Below are positions 16,789 to 24,785 of a stretch of 42,045 nucleotides of DNA, in pieces. Numbering within the stretch: the first letter of the stretch is position 1; every line of letters begins with the position of its first letter. Origin of the DNA: Pelotomaculum sp. PtaB.Bin104. GTDB lineage: Bacteria > Bacillota > Desulfotomaculia > Desulfotomaculales > Pelotomaculaceae. Position numbers and translations under genes: made by a program. The notes beneath the pieces are model-generated. The model was given only the letters and a program-made list of their open reading frames with translations, was not told the DNA's origin and ran no database searches. The stretch lies in contig MVQL01000164.1 of NCBI GenBank assembly GCA_002067205.1, positions 1 through 42,045 on the forward strand, written 5' to 3'.

Positions 16789-18330
16789 ATGGAACTTCAG
16801 GAAGTATCGAGCAGTGAAATCATAGAAATGATTCAGGACAAGCTGCCAGCCCTGTTTTTCGTTTTTAGCCGGGGCCGCACCGAAATTTTGGCACAGGAGC
16901 TCGGGCAGGAATGGGATTTCCTTAACCTGGAGGAAAAAAGAGAGGTTGAAAAACAGATCCTGGCGGCTGAAGCTGAATACCCTGGTACCTTTGGCAGTCC
17001 AAGCTGGCGCAAATTGCGCCGTCTGCTATCCCAGGGCATCGCTTACCACCATGCCGGACTGTTGCCACCCGTGAAGTATCTGGTAGAAAGCCTGTACTCC
17101 CACCGGCTGATCTGGGTCGTATTCTGCACGGAAACTTTTGCGGCCGGTGTCAATTTTCCGGCTGCCAGCGCTGTTTTCGACTCCACCCGGAAATGGGACG
17201 GGCATGATTTCCGGATCTTGCAGAACAGGGAGTTTTTCCAGATGGCCGGCCGGGCGGGCCGGCGCGGCTTTGATCAGATCGGCCACTCCTTTATCCGCAT
17301 CGATAGCCGTTTTCCAGAGCAAACCGGTTTTTTTGACGATAAAAACGTAGAACCTGTAACCGGCAGGCTGGTGATCTCGCCAAATACTGTCTTGAGCTTG
17401 CTCAGATACAAAACCGACGCAGAAATTGAGCGGTTTTTGAGCGGGAACTTTAGAACTTACCAAACAGTGAAAAGACAAAGAGAGTCTGCCGAAAAGATTG
17501 AACATTACAGCAAGCTTGTTTCAGCAATAACCTCCTCCCTATGCCGTGAACAGCAGACTTTAAGATGTCCGGTTGAGCGGGCCAAAGCGCGCCGTCAGTT
17601 AAAACGCAGCCACTGGCGGGGGAAAAATAAAAAGAAAGAAGCACTGCAAAAACAACTGGCCTCTTTAAGTCCAAAAAAATGCCGTGACATTCACAAATGC
17701 GGTAAAACAATTGAGCAATTGCGCAGCGCGCGCGAGCACCTGAACTTTTTTAAAGAAGCTTACCAGAAAGCGTCAGCACGGGTGGGCTCGACCTTTGTTG
17801 AGTACGAAGAGGTCCGGGACCTGCTGGAAAAGCTGGGCTACGTGAACGGCCGGGAGTTCTTGCCACGCGGCTTATTCGCGCTAGAACTGCACGTGCAGGA
17901 AATATTGGTTACCGAACTGGTATTTTCCGGGATCCTTGAAGAGGCCGACCCTGCCGAAGCAGCGGCGGTGCTTGCGGGCGTGGAATTCATTCCCGGCAAG
18001 AATGCCCAGGGAGCCTGGCTGGACCTGCCTGGTCTGCGTGAGGCGTCTCAAATTAGGTGGGAGCTGCTTAAGATGGGTGTACCAGAGCGGCTTTGCATTT
18101 GGTCTGATTTGCCGGCCAGCCTGGCCTATGCCTGGTATAACGGCGCCAGTTTTAATGAGCTCTTGGAGCTATCTCCAATGCAGCCGGGAGATCTATTTTC
18201 GATTTTCAGGAGGGAAATCGACCTCCTCCGCCAGATTGAACGGGCGGCAGGCGATAATACCAATCTAACCGAAAGGATCAGGGCGATCCGGGGACGACTA
18301 GACCGGGAAGAGGTCGCTCTCTGTTTTTAG
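16789..18330 (+). CDS. Ski2-like helicase, C-terminal part
   Basis: A 513-aa continuation of the helicase in the +1 frame. It begins with the second RecA-like domain: PALFFVFSRGRTEILAQEL near residue 21 (motif IV), YHHAGLLPPVKYLVE near 85, VVFCTETFAAGVNFPA near 107 (motif V) and FQMAGRAGRRGFDQIG near 149 (motif VI, with the arginine finger). A helical Ski2/Mtr4-type C-terminal region follows. All motifs missing from the upstream ORF are present here. AAGGAG (16773-16778) overlaps the upstream stop and lies ten bases before this ATG, so separate, coupled translation is possible; the frame is open upstream only to 16744. Either a natural two-subunit enzyme or one gene with a one-base indel. Confidence 0.83.
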   Translation: MELQEVSSSEIIEMIQDKLPALFFVFSRGRTEILAQELGQEWDFLNLEEKREVEKQILAAEAEYPGTFGSPSWRKLRRLLSQGIAYHHAGLLPPVKYLVESLYSHRLIWVVFCTETFAAGVNFPAASAVFDSTRKWDGHDFRILQNREFFQMAGRAGRRGFDQIGHSFIRIDSRFPEQTGFFDDKNVEPVTGRLVISPNTVLSLLRYKTDAEIERFLSGNFRTYQTVKRQRESAEKIEHYSKLVSAITSSLCREQQTLRCPVERAKARRQLKRSHWRGKNKKKEALQKQLASLSPKKCRDIHKCGKTIEQLRSAREHLNFFKEAYQKASARVGSTFVEYEEVRDLLEKLGYVNGREFLPRGLFALELHVQEILVTELVFSGILEEADPAEAAAVLAGVEFIPGKNAQGAWLDLPGLREASQIRWELLKMGVPERLCIWSDLPASLAYAWYNGASFNELLELSPMQPGDLFSIFRREIDLLRQIERAAGDNTNLTERIRAIRGRLDREEVALCF

Positions 18331-18332
18331 GC

Positions 18333-19397
18333 ATGCAGAACTCCATCTGGATTTACCGACTGTACGACGTAGCAGAGGAAATAAAACTCGACCGTGTGGA
18401 AGAAATTCTCTGCCATCAACACCAGACGTCCAGGCTACGCCTGTCGCGTACCGGGCCTAAGTCGATCCAGATCGAAAACCCACCTGTTGCGGTTGATCTT
18501 GGGGAAAGCCCGGTGATTATTGACGAACAGGCTTTTAGCGCACAGTTCACAGGTAAAATTTACGATCTAGGGGTGATTGTCATCACCATGCGGCTAGCCC
18601 TACCGCAAGAACTGCAGTTTGATCAGCTCACCGGTCTTTCCATAGCCGTTTATAATTCAGAACTAATAGAGCAGGTATTAAACAGGCAGTTGGATTACAC
18701 CCGGAAAATTCTCGCACCAGCCCTGGTTAAAGAGGAACTCAGTGGCTTCGTGGAAGACTTCACTATCTTTTATTTCCGGGACTGGCAGGATACCTGGGAT
18801 CCTGTTCCGCTGCTCCTGGCTGAGACGGAGCCGGTCAGTCAGGCAGTACGTCAGGAAACCCTGCGCAACTCATTCTCTTACGGGTTGGATGATCTGGCCA
18901 TTATTACCTGGGATTCTGCCCTGGTCCACGACCCTTCCGGCAGCGCCGACATACCAGATCTGCTGGAATTTGCCAACGCCCAACTTTTGGAATTAAGGTA
19001 TTACGACAACCTGCTAACAGGTGAAATGAAAAAAATGTACGGTGCCATCGAAGAAGCAGAAAAATTAGGCAGCTTCAGACGTTTAAACCACTACAGGCGC
19101 ATCATGGGCAGGCTCATGGAGCTGATTGTCGATGTTACTGAAATCACGGAACGTATTGACAACTCCCTGAAAGTAACCGAAGACGTCTTTTACGCCCGCG
19201 TCTACAGCACCACCCTCTCCATTTTTCGCACCAAAACCTGGGAAGAAAGCATCAACAGAAAAATCAACATAATTAATCAGAGCTATTCTATGCTGAGCAA
19301 TAGGAATGTAAACCAACGGTCCGAGCTTCTTGAACTCACCATCGTGCTTCTGATCCTAATTGAAGTGTTTCTAGGGGTATTCGGATTCCTGAGCTGA
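18333..19397 (+). CDS. RMD1/YagE (DUF155)-like membrane-anchored protein
   Basis: A 354-aa protein. Residues 1-200 are soluble and of mixed secondary structure. From about 215 a long helical region follows (LLEFANAQLLELRYYDNLL, then ERIDNSLKVTEDVFYARVY), with a single C-terminal hydrophobic helix, LLELTIVLLILIEVFLGVF, near 331-349. This order resembles the RMD1/DUF155 family, known in yeast for meiotic division and mitochondrial translation roles and of unknown function in bacteria. The ATG is two bases after the helicase stop, without a clear ribosome site, so expression probably depends on coupling to the helicase. Family assignment is by pattern only. Confidence 0.65.
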   Translation: MQNSIWIYRLYDVAEEIKLDRVEEILCHQHQTSRLRLSRTGPKSIQIENPPVAVDLGESPVIIDEQAFSAQFTGKIYDLGVIVITMRLALPQELQFDQLTGLSIAVYNSELIEQVLNRQLDYTRKILAPALVKEELSGFVEDFTIFYFRDWQDTWDPVPLLLAETEPVSQAVRQETLRNSFSYGLDDLAIITWDSALVHDPSGSADIPDLLEFANAQLLELRYYDNLLTGEMKKMYGAIEEAEKLGSFRRLNHYRRIMGRLMELIVDVTEITERIDNSLKVTEDVFYARVYSTTLSIFRTKTWEESINRKINIINQSYSMLSNRNVNQRSELLELTIVLLILIEVFLGVFGFLS

Positions 19398-19905
19398 TTA
19401 CTCGCCATGCTGCTCACGGTTAAATCTCTGCTTCCTACTACCCCTGTACTTAAGGCGTTTAATGACAGGCCTGCGCAGGTACGGGCTGCCCCAGAGGAGC
19501 GGGGATAAAAATTCCGGGAAGTCTCAATAAAGCGACGGACATGGAAGCAAAAGTCATAACTCTGCCAGACAGTTTCACTCCGGAACTTCTTAACATAGAC
19601 TTTAACTCGCTCCAAAGATAAAGGTTAACTAAAATATAATACAGCCACTCTTTTATCGTCTACCATTTGAGTATTTACTAGTTGACATTAGCTGCGGCTG
19701 GATTGCATAAACCACACAAGCTGAGCTTTTTGACACGATTATAAGTAAAAGGACAGAGGTTCAGAAGTACAAGTTAAGTTATCATATTGATTATATTCAT
19801 TGCTAAAGGATAAACAATACAGCATTAGGCTAAACTGAAAGCAATAGGGGCGCCGGGTACGGAATTTTGAAAGGATAAGCCTGATAGAGAATGGAGGAAA
19901 CCAAG
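19398..19905. other. Intergenic stretch before the Pnkp-like gene
   Basis: About 500 bases without a convincing gene. A minus-strand frame at 19283-19615 covers part of it but overlaps the 3' end of the preceding gene and looks like no known protein. The last 250 bases are AT-rich and could hold a promoter for the Pnkp-like gene; none is clear enough to mark. Confidence 0.5.
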
Positions 19906-21228
19906 ATGGCTGGTATTTCTTTACCGGGGACCACCCTTCTTATTCTATGCGGCACAGCGGGTTGCGGCAAGTCCACTTTTGCCTGCCGCTATTTTAATGA
20001 AGCGATGGTGGTATCCTCGGACCGGTGCCGCCTGCTCGTCGGTGACTCTGAAACCAATATGGCGGCCTCCAGGGAGGCGTTCCAACTTTTCCGCTTCACC
20101 ATAGAGCGACGCCTTTCCCTCGGCCGCTTTACGGTGGCCGACTCCACCGCCCTCACCTCACAAGCCCGCCGCGAGCTTTTGCGCATCGGCCGGAAATACG
20201 GCTTTCATGTCACCCTGCTGATTTTCAATATCCCCGCGGAGGTCTGCCTGGCCCGCAATGCGGGACGGGAGCGCCGCGTGATCTGCACGGAAATGGCCAG
20301 GATGCAAAAAAAGCTCCAGCATACCTTGCAAGTCGCCGGCAGCGAGGGCTTTGACCAGGTTCACGTCCTATCTGAAGAAGCTCTGGATAATTCCGCATTT
20401 AAAATAGAAATCCGCAGCCACGAGGTTACCCTGCCCGGGCCCTTCGACATTATCGGAGATATCCACGGCTGTTACGAAGAACTGACCATGCTCCTGGATA
20501 AACTGGGCTATAACAAACGGTCCGGTCACTATACTAACCCGGCAGGCAGAAAAGCCGTCTTCTCCGGGGATCTTACCGACCGGGGACCGCGCAGTCTGGA
20601 CAGCTTTTGGTTAGTCAAGGCAATGGTGGACTCGGGGAATGCCCTTTACATTCCGGGCAACCATTGCCGAAAGCTGTCCCGTTACCTGGAGGGGAGAAAT
20701 GTCAAGCTCGCCAACGGCCTAGAGAAGACCGTAGCTGAGATCGAAGCGCTGCCGCCAGACGAGCGGGATTACTTCAAAGAAGAATTTCTCAGATTTTATC
20801 ACGAGGCTCCGCCCTACTTGATCCTTGACCGGGGAAAACTGGTGGTTTCTCATGGCGGGATTAAAGAAGATATGATTGGAAAAGTTTCGGAGCGGGTAAG
20901 AAACTTCTGCTTTTTCGGGGATACCACCGGAGAAACAACTGCAGAGGGTCTTCCGGTGCGGCGTGATTGGGCCCAGTCGTATCAGGGGGATGCCCTCATT
21001 GTCTACGGCCACACCCCCGTTCCTGAAGCAGTATTTGTCAACAACACCATCGACATCGACCAGGGCTGCGCCTTGGGAGGCAAACTTACTGCGTTGCGTT
21101 ATCCTGAGTTGACGTTAACGCAGGTTCCAGCCCTGGCCGCCTACTACAAGCGGGCTGGATTCAGAAATGATTACTCTGAGCCCAGAAATAATGTGTCTAC
21201 CACAATTATTGATTCCACGTACTGCTAA
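19906..21228 (+). CDS. Pnkp-like polynucleotide kinase-phosphatase (no ligase domain)
   Basis: A 440-aa two-domain protein resembling the first two domains of bacterial Pnkp, an RNA end-healing enzyme. Residues 1-165 are a P-loop kinase: Walker A CGTAGCGKSTF near 18-28, SSDRCRLLVGD near 40, and an RR-containing lid. Residues 180-400 form a binuclear metallophosphoesterase: GDIHGCYEE near 184, GDLTDRGP near 225, GNHCRKL near 251, SHGGI near 314 and YGHTPVPEA near 365. The adenylyltransferase (ligase) domain that follows in full Pnkp (usually about 850 aa) is absent and no Hen1 gene is nearby. The ATG at 19906 has GGAGG eight bases upstream; an in-frame ATG at 19891 is less likely. Kinase plus phosphatase would heal 5'-OH and 2',3'-phosphate RNA ends; the substrate is inferred. 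Confidence 0.88.
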   Translation: MAGISLPGTTLLILCGTAGCGKSTFACRYFNEAMVVSSDRCRLLVGDSETNMAASREAFQLFRFTIERRLSLGRFTVADSTALTSQARRELLRIGRKYGFHVTLLIFNIPAEVCLARNAGRERRVICTEMARMQKKLQHTLQVAGSEGFDQVHVLSEEALDNSAFKIEIRSHEVTLPGPFDIIGDIHGCYEELTMLLDKLGYNKRSGHYTNPAGRKAVFSGDLTDRGPRSLDSFWLVKAMVDSGNALYIPGNHCRKLSRYLEGRNVKLANGLEKTVAEIEALPPDERDYFKEEFLRFYHEAPPYLILDRGKLVVSHGGIKEDMIGKVSERVRNFCFFGDTTGETTAEGLPVRRDWAQSYQGDALIVYGHTPVPEAVFVNNTIDIDQGCALGGKLTALRYPELTLTQVPALAAYYKRAGFRNDYSEPRNNVSTTIIDSTYC

Positions 21229-21233
21229 AGTAA

Positions 21234-22619
21234 TCAGGGCTGCTCCACTGCCAGCCGGCTTCTTTCGGCTGCAATGGCGGACGAAACAGCTTCCGGCGCC
21301 GGGCCGCCGGTCACTTTCCTGGCCTCAATACAGCGTTTGATATCAATGGCCTCATATACATCTTCTGCTACCAGTGGTGAAAACTTTTTAAAATCATCAA
21401 GGCTGAGCTGGTCCAAGGTCCGGTTCTGCTCCAGGCAGTGGGCAACAAGTTTTCCCGACACCTCGTGGGCCACACGGAAAGGGGCGCCCCGGCGTACCAG
21501 GTAGTCGGCCAGGTCGGTGGCGTTGGTAAAGCCACCCCGGGCCGCGGCCGCCATATTTTCTTTATTGACCCGCATGGTTTCCAGCATCGGGCGAAAGACA
21601 ATCAGACATTTCTTTACGGTATCCACCGTGTCAAATAGCGCCTCCTTGTCTTCCTGCAAGTCTTTGTTGTAGGCCAGGGGCAGCCCTTTGAGCATGGTCA
21701 GCAGGGCCTGCAGGTTTCCGAAAACCCGGCCGGATTTGCCCCGGACTAGTTCGGCCACGTCGGGGTTCTTTTTCTGGGGCATCATGCTGCTGCCGGTGCT
21801 GTAGGCGTCGTCCAGTTCGATAAAGGCAAACTCGGCCGAAGACCAGAGAATAATTTCCTCACAAAACCGGCTTAAGTGCACCATGATTAAAGAGGCCGCC
21901 GCCGCGAACTCCACGGCAAAATCGCGGTCGCTCACCGCGTCCAGGCTGTTTTGGGTGATGGCGGCAAAGCCAAGCTGCTCCGCCACATATTCCCGGTCGA
22001 GGGGAAAAGTCGTCCCCGCTAAGGCGCCCGCCCCCAGCGGCAGCACATCGGCCCGCCGGCGGCAACCGGCCAGCCTATCCCGGTCCCGGCCAAACATCTG
22101 GCAGTAAGCCAGCAGGTGGTGGGCCAGGGTTACCGGCTGGGCGCGCTGGAGGTGGGTATAGCCAGGCATTACGGTGGTAATATGCTGCTCCGCCAGATCC
22201 AGCAGACTATTCTGCAGCCCGCCGAGCAAGGCGGTGACCTGGTCAATCTCGTCCTTTAGATACATCCGAATATCGAGGGCCACCTGGTCGTTTCTGCTGC
22301 GCGCCGTATGCAGCTTTTTGCCTGCTTCCCCCACCTTAGTGGTAAGCAGCTGCTCCACGTTCATATGAATGTCCTCTGCACCAACCGAAAATTCTACACG
22401 CCCCGCCTCGATATCAGCTAATACCTCTTCCAGCCCGCGCACAATCTCCCGTGCCTCTTCCGGCGCAATAATACCGGTTTCACCCAGCATCCGGGCATGA
22501 GCAATACTCCCCATGATATCGTATTTATACAAACGCCTGTCAAAAGAAATGGAGGAGTGGAAGTCTTCCACCAGCCGGTCAGTTTCTCTTTGAAAGCGGC
22601 CTCCCCACAATTTACTCAT
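21234..22619 (-). CDS. argH: Argininosuccinate lyase
   Basis: A 461-aa enzyme of the fumarase/aspartase superfamily that splits argininosuccinate to arginine and fumarate, the last step of arginine synthesis. It starts with the family motif KLWGGRF and carries HTARSRNDQ near 103-111, [11 protein letters not shown] near 153-163 and the signature [11 protein letters not shown] near 275-285, which contains the catalytic serine loop. Length is typical. The ATG has AAAGGGGTG ten bases upstream. Unlike argC-G it has its own promoter and follows an intrinsic terminator. Its stop is only five bases from the convergent stop of the Pnkp-like gene. Confidence 0.98.
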   Translation of the reverse strand: MSKLWGGRFQRETDRLVEDFHSSISFDRRLYKYDIMGSIAHARMLGETGIIAPEEAREIVRGLEEVLADIEAGRVEFSVGAEDIHMNVEQLLTTKVGEAGKKLHTARSRNDQVALDIRMYLKDEIDQVTALLGGLQNSLLDLAEQHITTVMPGYTHLQRAQPVTLAHHLLAYCQMFGRDRDRLAGCRRRADVLPLGAGALAGTTFPLDREYVAEQLGFAAITQNSLDAVSDRDFAVEFAAAASLIMVHLSRFCEEIILWSSAEFAFIELDDAYSTGSSMMPQKKNPDVAELVRGKSGRVFGNLQALLTMLKGLPLAYNKDLQEDKEALFDTVDTVKKCLIVFRPMLETMRVNKENMAAAARGGFTNATDLADYLVRRGAPFRVAHEVSGKLVAHCLEQNRTLDQLSLDDFKKFSPLVAEDVYEAIDIKRCIEARKVTGGPAPEAVSSAIAAERSRLAVEQP

Positions 22620-22664
22620 TAGGATTACACCCCTTTAGCCTTACCCTGGCGAATGATCTGCTTT

Positions 22665-22693
22665 ATTTTAACACGTCTGATTTTTGCTGCCAA
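22665..22693 (-). promoter_or_regulatory. Sigma-A promoter of argH
   Basis: Minus strand: TTGGCA (22688-22693), spacer exactly 17, TAAAAT (22665-22670), 46 bases upstream of argH. It lies just past the terminator of the 27-codon gene. No ARG box is visible around it. Confidence 0.65.
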
Positions 22694-22709
22694 ACTTTAT
22701 GTAAAAAAT

Positions 22710-22749
22710 AAGAGGAAGGCAGATAATATTATGCTCCTGCCTCCCTCTT
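22710..22749 (-). terminator. Intrinsic terminator after the 27-codon gene
   Basis: AAGAGGGAGGCAG pairs with CTGCCTTCCTCTT (one mismatch) around a 14-base AT-rich loop, followed on the minus strand by ATTTTTTAC. It lies 36 bases past the small gene's stop and ahead of the argH promoter. Confidence 0.8.
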
Positions 22750-22784
22750 TCTCGCTTCCGGATATATTATTATATCCACAGCCC

Positions 22785-22868
22785 TTAATCCTCCTTCCTG
22801 CTTTCATCGGCACAGATCTGCTCTAACCCAATTTCACAAAGGATTTCATCAATAAGTTCCTTGGTCAT
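22785..22868 (-). CDS. Small gene encoding a 27-aa acidic peptide
   Basis: A 27-codon ORF with ATG at 22868 and GGGGGAG six to eight bases upstream. The product is acidic, with an amphipathic helical start (TKELIDEILCEIGLEQI) and two cysteines. It has all parts of an independent gene: a near-perfect sigma-A promoter (22906-22934), a leader of about 30 bases, and an intrinsic terminator (22710-22749). I recognise no family. It could be a functional small protein or the coding part of a regulatory RNA of about 190 bases. An in-frame ATG at 22904 precedes the expected transcription start and is unlikely. Confidence 0.6.
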   Translation of the reverse strand: MTKELIDEILCEIGLEQICADESRKED

Positions 22869-22905
22869 GATATCTTCTCCCCCTTTCTCGAAAAAGAATA
22901 CCATG

Positions 22906-22934
22906 ATTATATAAGCTAAATATTGGTAAGTCAA
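22906..22934 (-). promoter_or_regulatory. Strong sigma-A promoter of the 27-codon gene
   Basis: Minus strand: TTGACT (22929-22934), spacer exactly 17, TATAAT (22906-22911). Eleven of twelve consensus bases match. Transcription would start near 22899. Confidence 0.75.
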
Positions 22935-22952
22935 CAAAAATTAACTGACTAA

Positions 22953-23135
22953 TTATTCCTTATACCTGGTCCTGTAAACAAATTTTACACTACCACACTT
23001 CGCGCAACGGCTTCCCCTGGTCATCAAACGCCAAATATCCTCTCTGGAAACCTCTCCTTTGCGGGCCAGGTCGATGGTAACAGATTCTACATCATGGCGG
23101 TTCTCGCAGATAAATGTTATAACCAGCTTACTCAA
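22953..23135 (-). CDS. Small CxxC (zinc-ribbon-like) protein
   Basis: A 60-aa basic protein with ICENRHD near residue 9 and a C-terminal CAKCGSVKFVYRTRYKE. The CAKC pair plus the earlier Cys/His could bind one zinc, as in short zinc ribbons. The family is unknown to me. A TTG at 23135 is preferred because GAGAGGT lies nine bases upstream; an ATG at 23153 in the same frame lacks a ribosome site and would add six residues. It sits between argG and argH but has its own promoter, so it need not belong to the arginine pathway. Confidence 0.65.
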   Translation of the reverse strand: MSKLVITFICENRHDVESVTIDLARKGEVSREDIWRLMTRGSRCAKCGSVKFVYRTRYKE

Positions 23136-23183
23136 CCTTAAATTACCTCTCATGTTAATAAACTTAATGATAAACCAAAACCG

Positions 23184-23212
23184 TCTATATGAAAAGTTAA
23201 AAGTTATAGCAA
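23184..23212 (-). promoter_or_regulatory. Possible sigma-A promoter of the CxxC gene
   Basis: Minus strand: TTGCTA (23207-23212), 17-base spacer, TATAGA (23184-23189); four of six matches in each hexamer. It lies after the argG terminator. Confidence 0.45.
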
Positions 23213-23280
23213 AATATTCTGTAACTAGAAGAAACGTAACAAATCACTTACCGCTCACTGGTTAGCCCTTGTAAACAAAC

Positions 23281-23327
23281 GACCACCAACAAGGCCATTA
23301 AGACCCCGGTGGTGGTCAATAAAGTCT
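23281..23327 (-). terminator. Terminator after argG
   Basis: GACCACCA and TGGTGGTC form an eight-base stem with a long loop; on the minus strand GTTTGTTT follows. It lies 26 bases past the argG stop and probably ends the argCJBDFG transcript. Confidence 0.6.
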
Positions 23328-23352
23328 GCGAAGAAATTAATAATCACAAAAG

Positions 23353-24558
23353 CTATTCGAGCCCAGCATTCTTTTTCATTAGCGCCCGCACCTTAAGAGG
23401 CAGACCAAAAAGGTTGATAAACCCTTCGGCGTCGCGTTGGTTGTAAATCTCGTCGCGGCTGAAGGTGGAAAGCTCCTCGCTGTATAGAGAGTACGGGGAC
23501 TTCGCGCCGGCCGGGGTGCAGCTGCCTTTATAAAGCTTCATTCTGACTGTGCCGGTAACCGTCCGCTGGGTGCTGTCTACAAAGGCATCCAGGGCCTCCC
23601 GGATCGGGGCAAACCAGACCCCGTCATAGACCAGCTCAGCATAACGGCCGGCCACGATTTCCTTAAAGTGCATAGTAGCCCGGTCCAGTGTCAATAGTTC
23701 CAGCTCCCGGTGGGCATTAAAAAGAACTGTGCCGGCCGGGGTCTCATAAACACCGCGGGACTTCATACCCACCAGGCGGTTTTCGACCATGTCGGCAATC
23801 CCCACGCCGTTTGCCCCGGCGATCTCGTTCAACTTTTCAATCATCGCTACCGGGTCCAGAGAGGTACCGTCCAATTTTACCGGTATGCCTTGCTCAAATT
23901 CAATTTCGACATAGGCTGGCTGATCGGGAGCCTGCTCAGGCGGGGTAATCATCAGCAAGATATCATCTTTCGGCTCATTCCAGGGGTCTTCCAAGTCAAC
24001 ACCCTCATGGCTCATGTGCCAGAGGTTGCGGTCTGTGCTATACGGACGGTCTTTGGCCACCGGCACTTCTATGCCCCTGGCAATGGCGTACTCAATTGCC
24101 TCTTCCCTGGAGCGAATACTCCATTCCCGCCAGGGGGCGATGATTTTTAGCTCTGGGGCTAGCGCCTTGATGCCTAGCTCAAACCGGATCTGATCGTTGC
24201 CCTTGCCGGTGGCGCCATGGCATATCGCCTCCGCTCCCTCTTGTTTGGCAATTTCAACCAGTCTCTTGGCAATCAACGGGCGGGCCATAGAAGTGCCAAG
24301 CAAGTACTTGCCTTCGTAAATGGCACCGGCCTTTAAGGTGGGGTAGATATATTCCTCAACAAATTCACGCCTTAAGTCTTCGATGTAAATTTTGCTGGCC
24401 CCGGACTTAATTGCTTTTTCGTTAAGGTTGTCCAACTCTTTGCCCTGGCCGACATCGGCCGCCATACAAATAACCTCATAGCCGTAGTTCTCAATGAGCC
24501 AGGAAATAATAATGGAAGTATCCAGTCCACCCGAGTAAGCAAGAATAACTTTGGCCAT
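23353..24558 (-). CDS. argG: Argininosuccinate synthase
   Basis: A 401-aa ATP-dependent ligase joining citrulline and aspartate. The N-type ATP pyrophosphatase motif [10 protein letters not shown] lies at residues 6-15. Further family blocks are [16 protein letters not shown] near 113-128, [13 protein letters not shown] near 169-181 and [11 protein letters not shown] near 270-280. Length is standard (about 400). The ATG follows AAAGGAGCTG. It is the last gene of the argCJBDFG series; a hairpin ends the transcript just downstream. Confidence 0.98.
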   Translation of the reverse strand: MAKVILAYSGGLDTSIIISWLIENYGYEVICMAADVGQGKELDNLNEKAIKSGASKIYIEDLRREFVEEYIYPTLKAGAIYEGKYLLGTSMARPLIAKRLVEIAKQEGAEAICHGATGKGNDQIRFELGIKALAPELKIIAPWREWSIRSREEAIEYAIARGIEVPVAKDRPYSTDRNLWHMSHEGVDLEDPWNEPKDDILLMITPPEQAPDQPAYVEIEFEQGIPVKLDGTSLDPVAMIEKLNEIAGANGVGIADMVENRLVGMKSRGVYETPAGTVLFNAHRELELLTLDRATMHFKEIVAGRYAELVYDGVWFAPIREALDAFVDSTQRTVTGTVRMKLYKGSCTPAGAKSPYSLYSEELSTFSRDEIYNQRDAEGFINLFGLPLKVRALMKKNAGLE

Positions 24559-24785
24559 AAAATTAACAGCTCCTTTACATTTTTTGAACAGGTAACAACC
24601 TTCGGCCGATTCTCAGTGCCCGTACTCATATCCCATAACACACCTAATATACCGGGCTTTTCCTAGTTTGATGCACATACTGATAAGCAGAGCGGACTGA
24701 GATTCTGGCTGAATCATTAATTTTATATTAGCGCATTTATTCTGTACCTTACATCTTCAGATTAAACTTTATTATTTGTGCAAAG

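Noticed and set aside
16741..16789. Programmed +1 frameshift signal in the helicase
   Set aside because: No recognised slippery site with a stop in the classic prfB-like context; a ribosome site for the second ORF is the simpler reading. Kept only as a possibility in the findings.
19283..19615. Minus-strand 110-aa frame antisense to the end of the RMD1-like gene
   Set aside because: Half of it is antisense to a real gene; a TTG start; I considered a transposase remnant but recognise no motif.
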